Assembly: GCF_029504655.1 (NCBI RefSeq)
Contig: NZ_JAQFIL010000001.1
Span: 3,539,001 to 3,603,000 of the forward strand
DNA: 64,000 nt
Origin: Catalinimonas alkaloidigena
GTDB lineage: Bacteria > Bacteroidota > Bacteroidia > Cytophagales > Cyclobacteriaceae
Direction of reading: 5' to 3'
Shown here: positions 9,132-18,002 of the stretch, piece by piece
Layout: every line of letters begins with the position of its first letter
Numbering within the stretch: position 1 is the stretch's first letter
Made by a program: the position numbers and the translations under genes
The notes under the pieces: generated by a model
The model's database searches: none
Told to the model about the DNA's origin: nothing
The model's input: only the letters and a program-made list of their open reading frames with translations

Positions 9132-9371
9132 ATGGGTAGATCTCAGAATAGCTTCATGAAGAAACAACGCGAGAAGAAAAAGCAAAAGAAGAAAGAGGAA
9201 AAAATGCAGCGTAAGCAAGAGAGACAGGAGAATTCTAGTGGAGGAGCTCTTGATGAGATGGTAGCCTATGTTGATGAATACGGAAATATTACCTCAACTC
9301 CTCCCGAAGAAGATGATCTTTCTGCTTCACAAAGAAAAAACCCTAACAGCAAAGATCCTCTAAAAAAGTAA
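9132..9371 (+). CDS. Small Lys/Glu-rich protein of the kind found beside cold-shock genes in Bacteroidota
   Basis: A 79-residue, very hydrophilic protein. Residues ~8-38 are an uninterrupted run of Lys, Glu, Arg and Gln (KKQREKKKQKKKEEKMQRK), probably helical and disordered. A short conserved-looking segment follows, LDEMVAYVDEYGNITSTPPE, which I recognise from small proteins encoded near cold-shock-domain genes in Bacteroidota. No CspA-type domain is present in this protein or nearby, so an RNA-associated role is only a guess. The ATG follows an AT-rich leader; the ISAs1 insertion is 150 bp upstream and may have altered its expression. Confidence 0.65.
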   Translation: MGRSQNSFMKKQREKKKQKKKEEKMQRKQERQENSSGGALDEMVAYVDEYGNITSTPPEEDDLSASQRKNPNSKDPLKK

Positions 9372-9372
9372 T

Positions 9373-9855
9373 TCATTTGCCAAACATACGGTAATCTACT
9401 GGTTTTAATTGACCATATTCATCCCTGACATGGGTTTCCATATTGGGGATGATGTCTGTATTCTGTGCTGATGCTACAGACCATTCCTGCGCCGAGCGAT
9501 GTACAACAAATGTAAAAATATTGCGACGAATGCCCGGATCTGATACTTCATCAGTAGGTGTTTGTCCACTTAATCTCATCCTGGCCTGCACTACGGCAAT
9601 GTTTTCATCTAAATACTTCACTCTGGTTTGAACCAGCTTTAAAGTTGACTCATTAAAAATGGTTCGCAATCCATAATCATGGGCTTTTTCAATGTCCTTA
9701 CGATTGTGCCACCACAGTCCGGTTACATTGATAAACTCAGCATCCTTATCAAATATGGAAGCTAATTTGATAGCATCACGCTGGTTCCATGCTTCTACGA
9801 AGATTTGCGGAATGCTTTCCGGACTATCGGCTTCACTGTATTTCATCGGATGCAA
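9373..9855 (-). CDS. SnoaL/NTF2-like protein (SgcJ/EcaC, DUF4440-type)
   Basis: A 160-residue protein with an NTF2-like cone fold. The signature is PQIFVEAWNQRDAIKLASIF followed by DKDAEFINVTGLWWHNRKDIEKAH, the helix and strand that open the SgcJ/EcaC group, then RMRLSG and later strands ending in WSVASAQNTDI. Members are called oxidoreductases in databases, but most lack a proven reaction; they may bind or isomerise small hydrophobic compounds. It converges on the small basic-protein gene with a 1-bp gap and follows the metallo-hydrolase gene on the same strand. Confidence 0.8.
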   Translation of the reverse strand: MHPMKYSEADSPESIPQIFVEAWNQRDAIKLASIFDKDAEFINVTGLWWHNRKDIEKAHDYGLRTIFNESTLKLVQTRVKYLDENIAVVQARMRLSGQTPTDEVSDPGIRRNIFTFVVHRSAQEWSVASAQNTDIIPNMETHVRDEYGQLKPVDYRMFGK

Positions 9856-9913
9856 TTTAGATATGATTATGCTTTAACCATGCTTTTTCTCGCTCCTCAT
9901 CTGCCATCGCTCA

Positions 9914-11041
9914 TTATTCATTACCAACACTTTCCCACCAGCGGCTGTTTGAATACGTATTTTTTTCCAGTATCATAGCCTCTCCAATAATAGGCGTGGC
10001 AACAGCTACTCCTGATTGCTGAGCCTTTGCCGTTGCCCTTTCTACCGGATCAGTCCAGCTATGCAAAGCAAGGGTAAACGCACCCCAGTGGATGGGCATG
10101 ATCAGCTCAGCTTTTAAATCAATACCAGCCTGTACTGTCTGCTCAGGCATCATATGAATAGCTTCCCAGCGGGAATCATATTGTCCACATTCCATCATGG
10201 CAAAGTCAAAGGGACCGTAGCGTTCTCCTATCTCTGCGAAATGCGGACCATAGCCGCTGTCACCGCTGAAATAAATATTAGTGGAGGGAGAACTGATTAT
10301 CCACGAACTCCAGAGTGTCTGGTCACGGTCCAGCACCCCCCTACCGGAAAAATGCCGGGCGGGAGCGCAAACCAAGGTCAGTTCATTCATTTGAATTTGA
10401 TCCCACCAGTTAAGTTCATGGATTTTATCATCGCTCACGCCCCAGGATCTCAAATGTGCTCCAACGCCGAGAGGAACATAAAAATTACCTACTTTGTCTT
10501 TGAGCTTCAGGATCGAACCATAGTCCAGGTGATCGTAATGGTCGTGAGAGATAATCACTGCATCCAATGCGGGTAACTTTTCAATGGCAATTGGTAAATC
10601 GCTATAACGCTTGCTCCCCAGCCAGGGCAAAGGCGAAGGAGAGTCACCCAGCATAGGGTCTATAAAGATATTTTTACCTTCCAGTTCTAAGAGGATAGCT
10701 GAATGTCCAAACCAGGTGATGCGGGATGGTTTATCAGCATTTGCGACCAAATCTACTGAGTCCAGAGGTCTTACCGGTAGCACACCATCTGGTTGGCTAT
10801 TAGGTGTTCCTTTAAAATAGTCTGCTATCAGGCCCGCATAATCTCCTACCTTCATATCCATAGTGGTAGTAATTAGATTGACAAACTTACCATCCTTATA
10901 ATGACCTGATTTTACAAATCGCTCTTGCAGAGTTGTATCTGCTTTTCCTCCAAAAACCGGATTCAGGTTCAAGAAAAGCACACCGATTATGATCAATAGT
11001 AATATTATTCCTAATACAATCCAACTCAGCATTTTTAACAT
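9914..11041 (-). CDS. Membrane-anchored metallo-beta-lactamase-fold hydrolase (NAPE-PLD/UlaG-like)
   Basis: A 375-residue protein with one N-terminal membrane helix (residues ~5-28, IVLGIILLLIIIGVLFL). The catalytic domain shows ITWFGHSAILLELEGKNIFIDPML, then the zinc motif SHDHYDHLD (HxHxDH type), further ligands around APARHFSGRG, YFSGDSGYG and the final His in MPIHWGAF. This set matches the NAPE-PLD-like branch (Lactamase_B_2). Family members cleave phosphodiester or lactone bonds, and a periplasmic or membrane-lipid substrate is likely from the anchor. The start codon at 11041 places the hydrophobic helix directly at the N terminus. Confidence 0.88.
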   Translation of the reverse strand: MLKMLSWIVLGIILLLIIIGVLFLNLNPVFGGKADTTLQERFVKSGHYKDGKFVNLITTTMDMKVGDYAGLIADYFKGTPNSQPDGVLPVRPLDSVDLVANADKPSRITWFGHSAILLELEGKNIFIDPMLGDSPSPLPWLGSKRYSDLPIAIEKLPALDAVIISHDHYDHLDYGSILKLKDKVGNFYVPLGVGAHLRSWGVSDDKIHELNWWDQIQMNELTLVCAPARHFSGRGVLDRDQTLWSSWIISSPSTNIYFSGDSGYGPHFAEIGERYGPFDFAMMECGQYDSRWEAIHMMPEQTVQAGIDLKAELIMPIHWGAFTLALHSWTDPVERATAKAQQSGVAVATPIIGEAMILEKNTYSNSRWWESVGNE

Positions 11042-11253
11042 CTTAATGATAATATTTATACTATTTATTATATGACATTCCTTAAATGCTCTTTCGTCTC
11101 AAGGCATCAGGCGTCTGAAATAGTATGTCGCAGCTCAGCCGGGGGATATTGTAATAAATGCTAATAATTAAGCCTTTACTTCTTAAGAAATAAGAGCCCG
11201 ATCTTTTAAATAAGTACGAATAAATTACTTTTAATTAGATCAATAAGTGCTGT

Positions 11254-11808
11254 TTACTTTCCAAAAATATAGCCTACACTCAAGTCCAGGCCAAGTCTGC
11301 CATCAATATCTCCCTCATAAACGGAGATACCATAGCCTACAGAAAAGTCAAACTTAAAATGCTCACCCAGAGCTCTTCTTGTACCCCACTTTGGTATAAA
11401 GGAAACGCCTTCATTTAGACTTACGCTACGCGGCTCATTTTCATTAGATATGTCAAATAAATCCGGATAAAAAGTCGTAGAGATGGTCAGGTATTCAGCG
11501 CTATTATTAATTGTTCTTTTACCTTTGCTCACTCTTCTGTTAAAATTATAGTAGAAGCGGGGTTCTACACTGATAGCAGGGACAAAGAGATAGTTGAATT
11601 CACCACCTCCGCCATATAACACACCCTCAAAACCTAAGTTGGCATTAATGATCAACTGCTCTCCAAGCTGACGTTCGTGATTGATCCATGCACCCAGAAA
11701 TCCAATATCTACAGAAGTCAAATGCCTCTCCAGAGATTCAGAACCACTTTGGGCGAGCATCATGTGTGAAAACAACAAAGCAAAAGCTAAAACACTTAAT
11801 TTTTTCAT
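11254..11808 (-). CDS. Secreted outer-membrane beta-barrel protein, function unknown
   Basis: A 184-residue protein with a clear signal peptide (residues 1-~19, MKKLSVLAFALLFSHMMLAQ). The mature part alternates short amphipathic strands (SVDIGFLGAWINHERQLGE, AISVEPRFYYNFNRR, FKFDFSVGYGISVYEGD) and ends LDLSVGYIFGK, which resembles an outer-membrane barrel C terminus. No family name is recognised. It stands alone with AT-rich spaces on both sides. Confidence 0.65.
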   Translation of the reverse strand: MKKLSVLAFALLFSHMMLAQSGSESLERHLTSVDIGFLGAWINHERQLGEQLIINANLGFEGVLYGGGGEFNYLFVPAISVEPRFYYNFNRRVSKGKRTINNSAEYLTISTTFYPDLFDISNENEPRSVSLNEGVSFIPKWGTRRALGEHFKFDFSVGYGISVYEGDIDGRLGLDLSVGYIFGK

Positions 11809-12130
11809 GTAGGGAAAGTTTTGGTTTAATCACATAAGGTTTACACGAAAGCAATATAATTTAAATTGTGCATATCACATAGTTTATTTGCATATCTCAC
11901 AAAAAAACTCTCGTTGATATAAGAGATAATTCAATTTATATCATGCGCAAATAAATGATCTAGCAATTGCCATACAATGATTCTCTCATTTTTTGCATGA
12001 AAATATCACATAAAATTTGTAATTATAGCTTAATGCAGCTTTGTCCCTGTAAGTCAATGTGTATGTTTTGTTAAATACTAAATCTATCGTCCATTTTGAT
12101 GTCTTGGTAGGCAAGGTCTGAAAATTGTAG
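11809..12130. other. AT-rich gap without genes
   Basis: The stretch lies between the start of the barrel gene and the end of the archaemetzincin pseudogene. It is strongly AT-rich and contains several near-repeats of CATATCACA/TTTGCATATCTCAC (about 11870-11900), which could be an operator for the barrel gene. No coding frame or RNA gene was seen. Confidence 0.4.
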
Positions 12131-12784
12131 TTATTGATTTTTACTACGAATCTTTAAATAGCGTATATCAATTTTCTCTTCACATGCAGGGCAGAAATCT
12201 ATAGTCGTGTAGGCGAAATGAAAGCCATTACGCATCAGACAATTTTCACTTTCTTCACAATGTCTTAATCCTAACACATGCCCTATTTCATGTTTGACAA
12301 CCTTAGATAAGTTTATAGTAAACTCATCACTGTTGACCGACTCCTGCCTGAGTTTATAGGTAGAAAGGCTAAGCACTCTTGCATCAGGATCCGCCAGCCC
12401 CCTAATGGTCATAGCGGGCCTATACTGCTTACCAATTGTCAGGGCGCTATCGGTGATGCCGATGATCAGGTCATACTTAGCTTCATCCAGGGCTGACAGT
12501 TCAGCATTGCTGGCATGAGCATTGATCACCATCATGGCCATTTGTTAATTACCATAGTTTTTTTTCGCAGGTAGCGCAGTATCTAACTCTATTTTATCAG
12601 ATGATAACTTTACGTCAGCATAGTAATGACTTACCACTGCTGCTTCTGCGATTCGTAAATGCATGCGATCCACTTCACCTATGGATACCAGCACAGTTTA
12701 CAGTGTCTGTGCTTCAGTTATAGTGAGACTACCTATCAAAAGAAATGTGATGATCAGTGCGCTGCATATCTTTATGATAGTCAT
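12131..12784 (-). pseudogene. Archaemetzincin-like zinc metalloprotease, interrupted by two in-frame TAA codons
   Basis: One continuous reading frame runs from an ATG at 12784 to the stop at 12131 (218 codons), but TAA codons interrupt it at 12698-12700 (codon 29) and 12545-12547 (codon 80). Codons 1-28 are a typical signal peptide (ALIITFLLIGSLTITEAQ). Codons 30-79 continue in family style (VLVSIGEVDRMHLRIAEAA, SHYYADVKL). The C-terminal 136 codons hold an intact archaemetzincin zinc site, HEIGHVLGLRHC, followed by CLM and CPAC. Length and order match secreted archaemetzincins when the stops are ignored. The frame is otherwise undamaged, so inactivation looks recent. A short protein from the ATG at 12541 could still be made but would lack the signal peptide and the first strands. 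Confidence 0.8.
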
Positions 12785-12971
12785 AGAAAGGGTAAACTGA
12801 AAAGGTCATTGTACGTATGTTGTGATACAAAATATACAACATCTGTGAGAAATACACTTTAGGTTTGGGAAGGGTTTCACTAGCAGCGCTCTTCATTTCT
12901 GCTATGAGTATTAGCCTGGCTTTTCCAAGGACATCAGGATACAGGTAAACCAACTTAGTAAACAAAGCTGA

Positions 12972-13616
12972 CTACTCAACACTGATTCCAAACTTATCCT
13001 GGGTATCATATTTCTGGGGTTTGCCCAGTGACACCATCCAGCGGTCATAGGAGGCCTTTGCCAGCCACTGCACCTGATACACATCCTTCAAAGCTTCAGC
13101 GGATGCTGCCTGGCTGGCCAGTTCATTGGCAATCTCATAATCCTTACTTTCCTCAGCATGATGGAAGACAAAAGCAGCATGAAATTTATCCAGTGGCTTC
13201 TGAATAAGCCTGTTTGTATACAGGTCTTTTACCTGTCTCAGCCTCAGGCTGTCTCTATTCGCCAACTCTTCTCTGAACAAGCCAATGTAGGCTTTCAGAT
13301 TCTTCCTATCCCCCTGATCAGTTTGATAAGCATAAGACAAGTTTTCGCTTACATCATCGGTATGAATCACTGCCGGAGCCAGTGGACGAAAAAGGCCTAT
13401 GAAAATTCCAACAATGCAAATCAGTATGATCTGAAACGGTAATTTTAGCCATATGGGATTCAAACTACTGCTCAATAGTTTTATTATCCCTGCTACAATG
13501 AGTACCAGCAGGCTTAAAGCTATACACAACATCAGCAGGAAACTGATCAGGCTATAGTGGTATGCTAATAAACTGATAGCAATCAAAAAGAGTAAGTGAA
13601 AAAAGTATTTTTTCAT
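12972..13616 (-). CDS. Hypothetical membrane protein with C-terminal extracytoplasmic domain
   Basis: A 214-residue protein with three hydrophobic helices in the first ~85 residues (FFHLLFLIAISLLAYHYSL, FLLMLCIALSLLVLIVAGII, PFQIILICIVGIFIGL). A soluble helical part follows, rich in charged residues and Ala (EIANELASQAASAEALKDVY). No family is recognised. It begins a separate unit downstream of the VOC gene, about 170 bp away on the same strand, and precedes the broken archaemetzincin. Confidence 0.6.
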   Translation of the reverse strand: MKKYFFHLLFLIAISLLAYHYSLISFLLMLCIALSLLVLIVAGIIKLLSSSLNPIWLKLPFQIILICIVGIFIGLFRPLAPAVIHTDDVSENLSYAYQTDQGDRKNLKAYIGLFREELANRDSLRLRQVKDLYTNRLIQKPLDKFHAAFVFHHAEESKDYEIANELASQAASAEALKDVYQVQWLAKASYDRWMVSLGKPQKYDTQDKFGISVE

Positions 13617-13785
13617 ATCAAAAAATGTTAGACGTATCAGCTACACCTAACTAAAAGTGTCTGATAAGTTAAGTCTGATAGCATGAAGACTTAAAACAAA
13701 AGAGAAAGTGACAAATGTAAAAAGCTACAGATGATTTACAAATAAGGATTGCTGAGACTTAGTGCGGATTACTTGTCTATACTGC

Positions 13786-14184
13786 TCAAACATGCTGGTC
13801 AATAAGGATCATATTGCCATCGGGGTCAATTACCATGAAGTTCGCAGGACCGGAAGTATTTTCATCGGCTTCACTTTCAAGCTTCACTCCTTCTGCCTTC
13901 AGGGATTTTTGGATCTCCCTTACGTCATCAAAGGGTTCTACCTGGGCTGCATTCTGATCCCAACCCGGATTAAAAGTAAGTATGTTGTTTTCAAACATTC
14001 CCTGAAAGAGACCGATAAGGGTATCTTCATTTTTCATAATGAGGTAATTCTTCTCTATATCTCCGGCAAAAACTTTAAAGCCGAGTTTTTCATAGAATAT
14101 TTTGGAAGCTTTGATATCCTTTACATTCAAGCTAACTGAAAATGCTCCTAATTTCATAAGTTTATTGGTTTGAGAGGTGGTCAT
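13786..14184 (-). CDS. VOC (glyoxalase/bleomycin-resistance) family protein
   Basis: A 132-residue, one-domain VOC protein. The opening FSVSLNVKDIKASKIFYEKL and GFKVFAGD are the standard first beta-alpha-beta unit, and the second module ends FMVIDPDGNMILIDQHV, the common VOC ending with DPDGN. Members bind a metal with His/Glu residues and act as lyases, isomerases, dioxygenases or resistance binding proteins; the substrate cannot be assigned here. The central PFDDVREIQKSLKAEGV helix is typical. It is monocistronic by spacing. Confidence 0.88.
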   Translation of the reverse strand: MTTSQTNKLMKLGAFSVSLNVKDIKASKIFYEKLGFKVFAGDIEKNYLIMKNEDTLIGLFQGMFENNILTFNPGWDQNAAQVEPFDDVREIQKSLKAEGVKLESEADENTSGPANFMVIDPDGNMILIDQHV

Positions 14185-14342
14185 TTTTAATTGTAAGAAT
14201 CATGCTGTCCCGCCTGAATTACATTCAAGATAAATGATTTTTCTTTAAAAAGGATGAGAAATAGCATTGATAAAAAAAATCGCATTTACTCACTTTGAGC
14301 CTCAAAAATGAATGAGTGGCATTTCCCACGCTTAAAGATTTT

Positions 14343-15656
14343 TTACCGCTCAACCTCTTCCCCACCTATCCAAACTGAAGCGATACTTCTCAGATGTCTG
14401 ATGTCTTCCAATGGATCCTGATTCAGTACCACAAAATCTGCCCAGTGACCTGGCTCCAGTGTACCGACATCTTCCAGCCCCAGACATTGCGCCGGGTTTC
14501 TTGTCGCTGATAGCAGGATTTCCATGGGCTGCATTCCTGCCTCAGCCATCATGTTCATTTCCAGATGCTCAAAATAGCCCTGGAAGCGGGTAGGCACACC
14601 ACTATCTGTACCCATAGCGATGGTCACGCCGCTGTCAGAAAGTATCTTCAAATTGCGCTTTGCCATTTGCAGCGCCTCTTTGTAAGTTTCATTATCAGGG
14701 TTTTCTCTCACCTGCTCCTGTCTTTCCGGTGCTGTCAATGCTGCAATTTCCAGGCTGTCAACACTCTGAAGAAAAAAAGGGTCATTAAAAAAAGCAGGTA
14801 CACCCTCATATACATAGGTCGAAAGGTCACGTGTAAGTGTAGGACAATAACATACTTCTTCAGCTTTGAGCAGGTTAATCAGGGTAGCGTCTACTTCCTG
14901 ATCGCGGACACTATGTGCGAGAAAATCTGCGCCTGCACCCACCAGACTTTTAGCATCTTCAAGGTAGTACATATGAGCAGCCAGCATAAGGTTATAGTCA
15001 TGAGAACGATTGATTACCGTCTGATATACATCCTCAGGCATTTTCTTACTGCTTCCCAAATTATCGTCTACCCTGATCTTGATAAAGTCTACACCCATCT
15101 TCACATTATTGTCAACCATACGAATAGCTTCCTGCGGTGTATCTCCGGTGACGACCGCGCCAGCGATATACAAGCGGGCTCTACCTGGTGAGCTTATCGT
15201 ATCCACCTCATCCCTAAGAGAAACTGCTGCCGGATGATCTTCTCCCAAACTGATCACTGTGGTAATTCCATAGCTTGCATAGAGCTTCAGTTGGTCTACA
15301 ATATTATCTTCTGCATAATCCTTAGCCTGCATGCTACCTTCATAGCCGACATGCGCATGGCTGTTTATCAGGCCCGGGATCACTATTTTTCCACTTAAGT
15401 CTATCACTTTTGCGTGTTCAGGAATCTCCACATCAGATCTGCTACCTACCGCTTCAATCCGCCCCTCGCTGATCAGTAAAACACCATCAGAAATTGAGGG
15501 TCCGCCTTTACCATCTAAGAGTTTGGCGCCCACAAAAACAGTATAGACCTTTTGGCTTTGCTTGGGTGAATTGCTGCAAGCATTGAGAAAAAATAAAGAA
15601 GAAAAGATCAGCAGAAAAACGAAAGAATGTTCGGGCAAATTACAGAAGGTTCTCAT
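14343..15656 (-). CDS. Amidohydrolase lipoprotein (imidazolonepropionase-like)
   Basis: About 437 residues when started at the second ATG (15656), which puts the hydrophobic stretch nearer the N terminus; an ATG at 15680 is the alternative. A lipobox (SLFFLNACSNS, Cys) shows membrane attachment. The amidohydrolase core is complete: VIPGLINSHAHVGYEG (metal-binding HxH), DFIKIRVDD (bridging-Lys region), LAAHMYYLEDAKSLV and FLAHSVRD (His ligands), and MGTDSG (Asp). The C terminus has the usual EPGHWADFVVLN motif. Related periplasmic enzymes are Xaa-Pro or cyclic-amide hydrolases; the exact substrate is unknown. Confidence 0.88.
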   Translation of the reverse strand: MRTFCNLPEHSFVFLLIFSSLFFLNACSNSPKQSQKVYTVFVGAKLLDGKGGPSISDGVLLISEGRIEAVGSRSDVEIPEHAKVIDLSGKIVIPGLINSHAHVGYEGSMQAKDYAEDNIVDQLKLYASYGITTVISLGEDHPAAVSLRDEVDTISSPGRARLYIAGAVVTGDTPQEAIRMVDNNVKMGVDFIKIRVDDNLGSSKKMPEDVYQTVINRSHDYNLMLAAHMYYLEDAKSLVGAGADFLAHSVRDQEVDATLINLLKAEEVCYCPTLTRDLSTYVYEGVPAFFNDPFFLQSVDSLEIAALTAPERQEQVRENPDNETYKEALQMAKRNLKILSDSGVTIAMGTDSGVPTRFQGYFEHLEMNMMAEAGMQPMEILLSATRNPAQCLGLEDVGTLEPGHWADFVVLNQDPLEDIRHLRSIASVWIGGEEVER

Positions 15657-15737
15657 GTTCAAGGTTAAGTTGAAAGCCAAATTAGTAGATGAAAGTACAG
15701 CTATAAGTAGTGACTATTTCACAATCAACAAAAAATA

Positions 15738-16340
15738 TTAAACTTTTTTATATCGGTCATTCAGCCCTCTCCCTTCCAGAATCATCGGAATGACCTTTTC
15801 CAGTCTTTTTATTCTGGTATTCTCCCTTTTAGCCTGCATTATATACTCCGAATATTCTCTTTGTTTTGCAGCACTAAGCGCGTGAAATGCTTTTGCCAGC
15901 GTCTGATCATCGTTTAATTTACTTTTTAAAATTGGAGGGACAGCAATTACCTTAGGCTTACGCAGGTTTACAACTTTACCTTCCTTCTGATGCTTGACCG
16001 CTTCCTGAATATATACCTTCACAGTTTGGGAATCAACTTCTGCTGAAGAAGTAAAGCGCCATTGACGAAGCGCCTGAGTTTTCCCTTCCTGTGCGTTGAT
16101 CAGCACATTGTGTTTGTCGGTAAGCAACGCGCCCTGATAAAACCATAATGCCGCATAAGCTTTAAATGCTGCCATGCCAATGACATTTTTGCCATCCCAT
16201 GTGTAACAGGGTATCCCCCACTTGATCGTCTCCTGCAATTCACTATCCAGCAGGAGGTCTCTGAGCATCAAGAGCATCTCTTTTTTATCCTGATGACGAT
16301 CAATGTATGCTTCTACTCGTTTATCACTTTCCATAAGCAA
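15738..16340 (-). CDS. YdeI/OmdA-type protein (DUF1801 plus OmdA domain)
   Basis: A 200-residue protein. The N-terminal ~110 residues form a DUF1801/YdhG-like domain (ETIKWGIPCYTWDGKNVIGM, AAFKAYAALWFYQGALL). The C-terminal ~65 residues are the OmdA domain, with ALSAAKQREYSEYIMQAK preceding an Arg/Lys-rich helix (RENTRIKRLEKVIPMI). This two-domain form is common in Bacteroidota. E. coli OmdA-domain relatives were linked to porin-dependent peptide resistance, but the biochemical role is not established. The ATG at 16340 fits, with GESD-type residues starting the domain. Confidence 0.85.
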   Translation of the reverse strand: MLMESDKRVEAYIDRHQDKKEMLLMLRDLLLDSELQETIKWGIPCYTWDGKNVIGMAAFKAYAALWFYQGALLTDKHNVLINAQEGKTQALRQWRFTSSAEVDSQTVKVYIQEAVKHQKEGKVVNLRKPKVIAVPPILKSKLNDDQTLAKAFHALSAAKQREYSEYIMQAKRENTRIKRLEKVIPMILEGRGLNDRYKKV

Positions 16341-16819
16341 TATTTTTAATCAAACACTAAGAATTTTCTAATCGTATTAGTTTAATTATGCCCTTTTGTC
16401 TACTAAATTCTAAAGCGAAAAAAATAAAAATTTTTACCTGACTATAATTCATCTCCTTGTCTTTATCCTCACAAATAAGAACCATCATAAAGCCATGGCC
16501 TTAAATATAAATATTGTAAGAGTAAATTTAGTTATGATATGGTATTAACACATCAAATTCACACCTATTTAGATGGTGTAAGCATGAGTTCATTTTCAGC
16601 CGTGATGAAGCGTATACAATAATAAGTCTTGTATTGGTCAGGCTGTTTCTTCCTATAGCGATTGAAGAAACTGGAAAGGGTAGGGAAGTAAAAATGCATT
16701 GTATTGATGATAATTCAGTCAAAAATGAGTTTCAAAACTTCATTAAATCATCAATACAATCACTATTTTCAGAATATCAAGTACAAAAATGCAAGCGGGG
16801 AAGCTCAAGCTTGTTTACG
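16341..16819. other. Gene-free region with a 14-bp inverted repeat
   Basis: The AT-rich space lies between the OmdA gene start and the proC stop. It contains a perfect 14-bp inverted repeat, ATTGTATTGATGAT at 16698-16711 and its complement at 16747-16760, with 35 bp between. There is no T run behind either arm. A 63-codon plus-strand frame spans 16634-16825, but it looks unlike a known protein and covers the repeat, so I do not call it a gene. The function of the repeat is unknown. Confidence 0.4.
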
Positions 16820-17632
16820 TTATGACACCTGTTTTTTGATGTTGGCAATCTTTTTATGGGAGGCAACAATACCTTTGATCAAGGCTGAACTCAGACCATT
16901 ATGCTCCATTTCGTTAAGCCCCGCAATGGTACAACCCCGCGGTGTAGTTACCCGGTCAATTTCTGATTCGGGATGACGTCCACTTTCTATCAGCAATGAA
17001 GCTGCTCCCCGGCAGGTCTGCATTGCAATAGCCTGTGCCTCATCGGCATCAAATCCCATTTCAATACCTCCCTGTGCCGCAGCACGTATAAACCGAAGCG
17101 CGAACGCAATACCACTTGCTCCCAATACCGTAGCGGCAGCCATTAATTCTTCTTCTATTACCAGCGTACGGCCCATTACATTAAAGATGGCCTGGACACT
17201 TTCTAACTGACTTTCAGTAGCCTTACGTGTCGCCATGCATGTCATAGACTCACGGATAGCGATGGCTGTATTGGGCATGGCACGGATGATAGGAAAGTTA
17301 TCCCCGACTCTGGCCTCAATTTCTTCTATGGCAACGCCGGTAATTGTAGAAATCAGTACGTGCTGCTGTGCACTGAGTACAGACTTGATCTGATCCAATA
17401 AGCTGTGCAACTGCTTAGGTTGTACACATAGAAATACAAGTTCAGATTGGGTTACAGCTTTCACATTATCAGTAATGACATCTACTCCTTTTTGTAGCAG
17501 ATCATCAACTCCATGTATTTTTCGGCGGGTCACGATCACATCGCCATGATTGTAATTGCCTGTACTTATCAGACCCAGGGCAATGGATTGTCCAAGGTTC
17601 CCCCCCCCTAGTATCGCTATTTTCTTACTCAT
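16820..17632 (-). CDS. proC: Pyrroline-5-carboxylate reductase
   Basis: A 270-residue enzyme of normal ProC length that catalyses NAD(P)H-dependent reduction of 1-pyrroline-5-carboxylate to proline. The Rossmann motif is at the start (AILGGGNLGQSI). LVFLCVQPKQL and STITGVAIEEIE match family blocks, and the C-terminal domain carries RAMPNTAIAIRESMT and TPRGCTIAGLNEME (the ProC signature region). It lies downstream of argC with a small opposite-strand gene between them. In several Bacteroidota proC sits inside the arginine cluster, which fits. The glycine codons 9-11 are encoded by an uninterrupted run of nine G, a possible slippage site. Confidence 0.95.
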   Translation of the reverse strand: MSKKIAILGGGNLGQSIALGLISTGNYNHGDVIVTRRKIHGVDDLLQKGVDVITDNVKAVTQSELVFLCVQPKQLHSLLDQIKSVLSAQQHVLISTITGVAIEEIEARVGDNFPIIRAMPNTAIAIRESMTCMATRKATESQLESVQAIFNVMGRTLVIEEELMAAATVLGASGIAFALRFIRAAAQGGIEMGFDADEAQAIAMQTCRGAASLLIESGRHPESEIDRVTTPRGCTIAGLNEMEHNGLSSALIKGIVASHKKIANIKKQVS

Positions 17633-17777
17633 ACTTATTATGTTTGATGCCAGCTTAGTTTAATAATAAATTGAAGTATACAATAACATTTCTTCAAGCT
17701 AGCAGTTTGATTGATTAGATGCCTGACTTTCCTCAGGCTTATTTTTAATTAAGAATTACTTTTTAAGCTTTAACACA

Positions 17778-18002
17778 ATGGAAGAAGAACTTTTTTGGGA
17801 TCTTACCCTCGTATCAGCTAGTGTGGCAGTCGTTCTTGGTATTGTATACCTGATCAGTATTGTCTGGTCATACAATGATGCAAAGAAAAGAGGCGTCAAT
17901 GGACTGATCGTCGCACTGCTTGTAGCTTTTGTTGCCTGGCCCCTTAGCCTTATTGGCTGGTTTGTCCTGAGGCCATCCAAGAAAGAATACCAGCACCATT
18001 AG
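17778..18002 (+). CDS. Small two-helix membrane protein
   Basis: A 74-residue protein with two predicted membrane helices (about residues 10-30, ASVAVVLGIVYLISIVW, and 42-66, LIVALLVAFVAWPLSLIGWFVL). The helices are linked by SYNDAKKRGVNG, a loop often seen in short phospholipase-D-nuclease-N-like or DUF4870-type membrane peptides. The C terminus is basic with two His. It overlaps the convergent argC stop by 4 bp and is the only plus-strand gene in the arginine block. The function is unknown. Confidence 0.7.
   Translation: MEEELFWDLTLVSASVAVVLGIVYLISIVWSYNDAKKRGVNGLIVALLVAFVAWPLSLIGWFVLRPSKKEYQHH

Noticed and set aside
12729..12965. A 78-codon minus-strand frame upstream of the archaemetzincin pseudogene
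   Set aside because: It overlaps the signal-peptide part of the pseudogene in another frame and has no recognisable domain; it looks like a chance frame.
16634..16825. A 63-codon plus-strand frame in the gap before proC
   Set aside because: It runs through the 14-bp inverted repeat and into the proC end, without family similarity or a convincing start signal.
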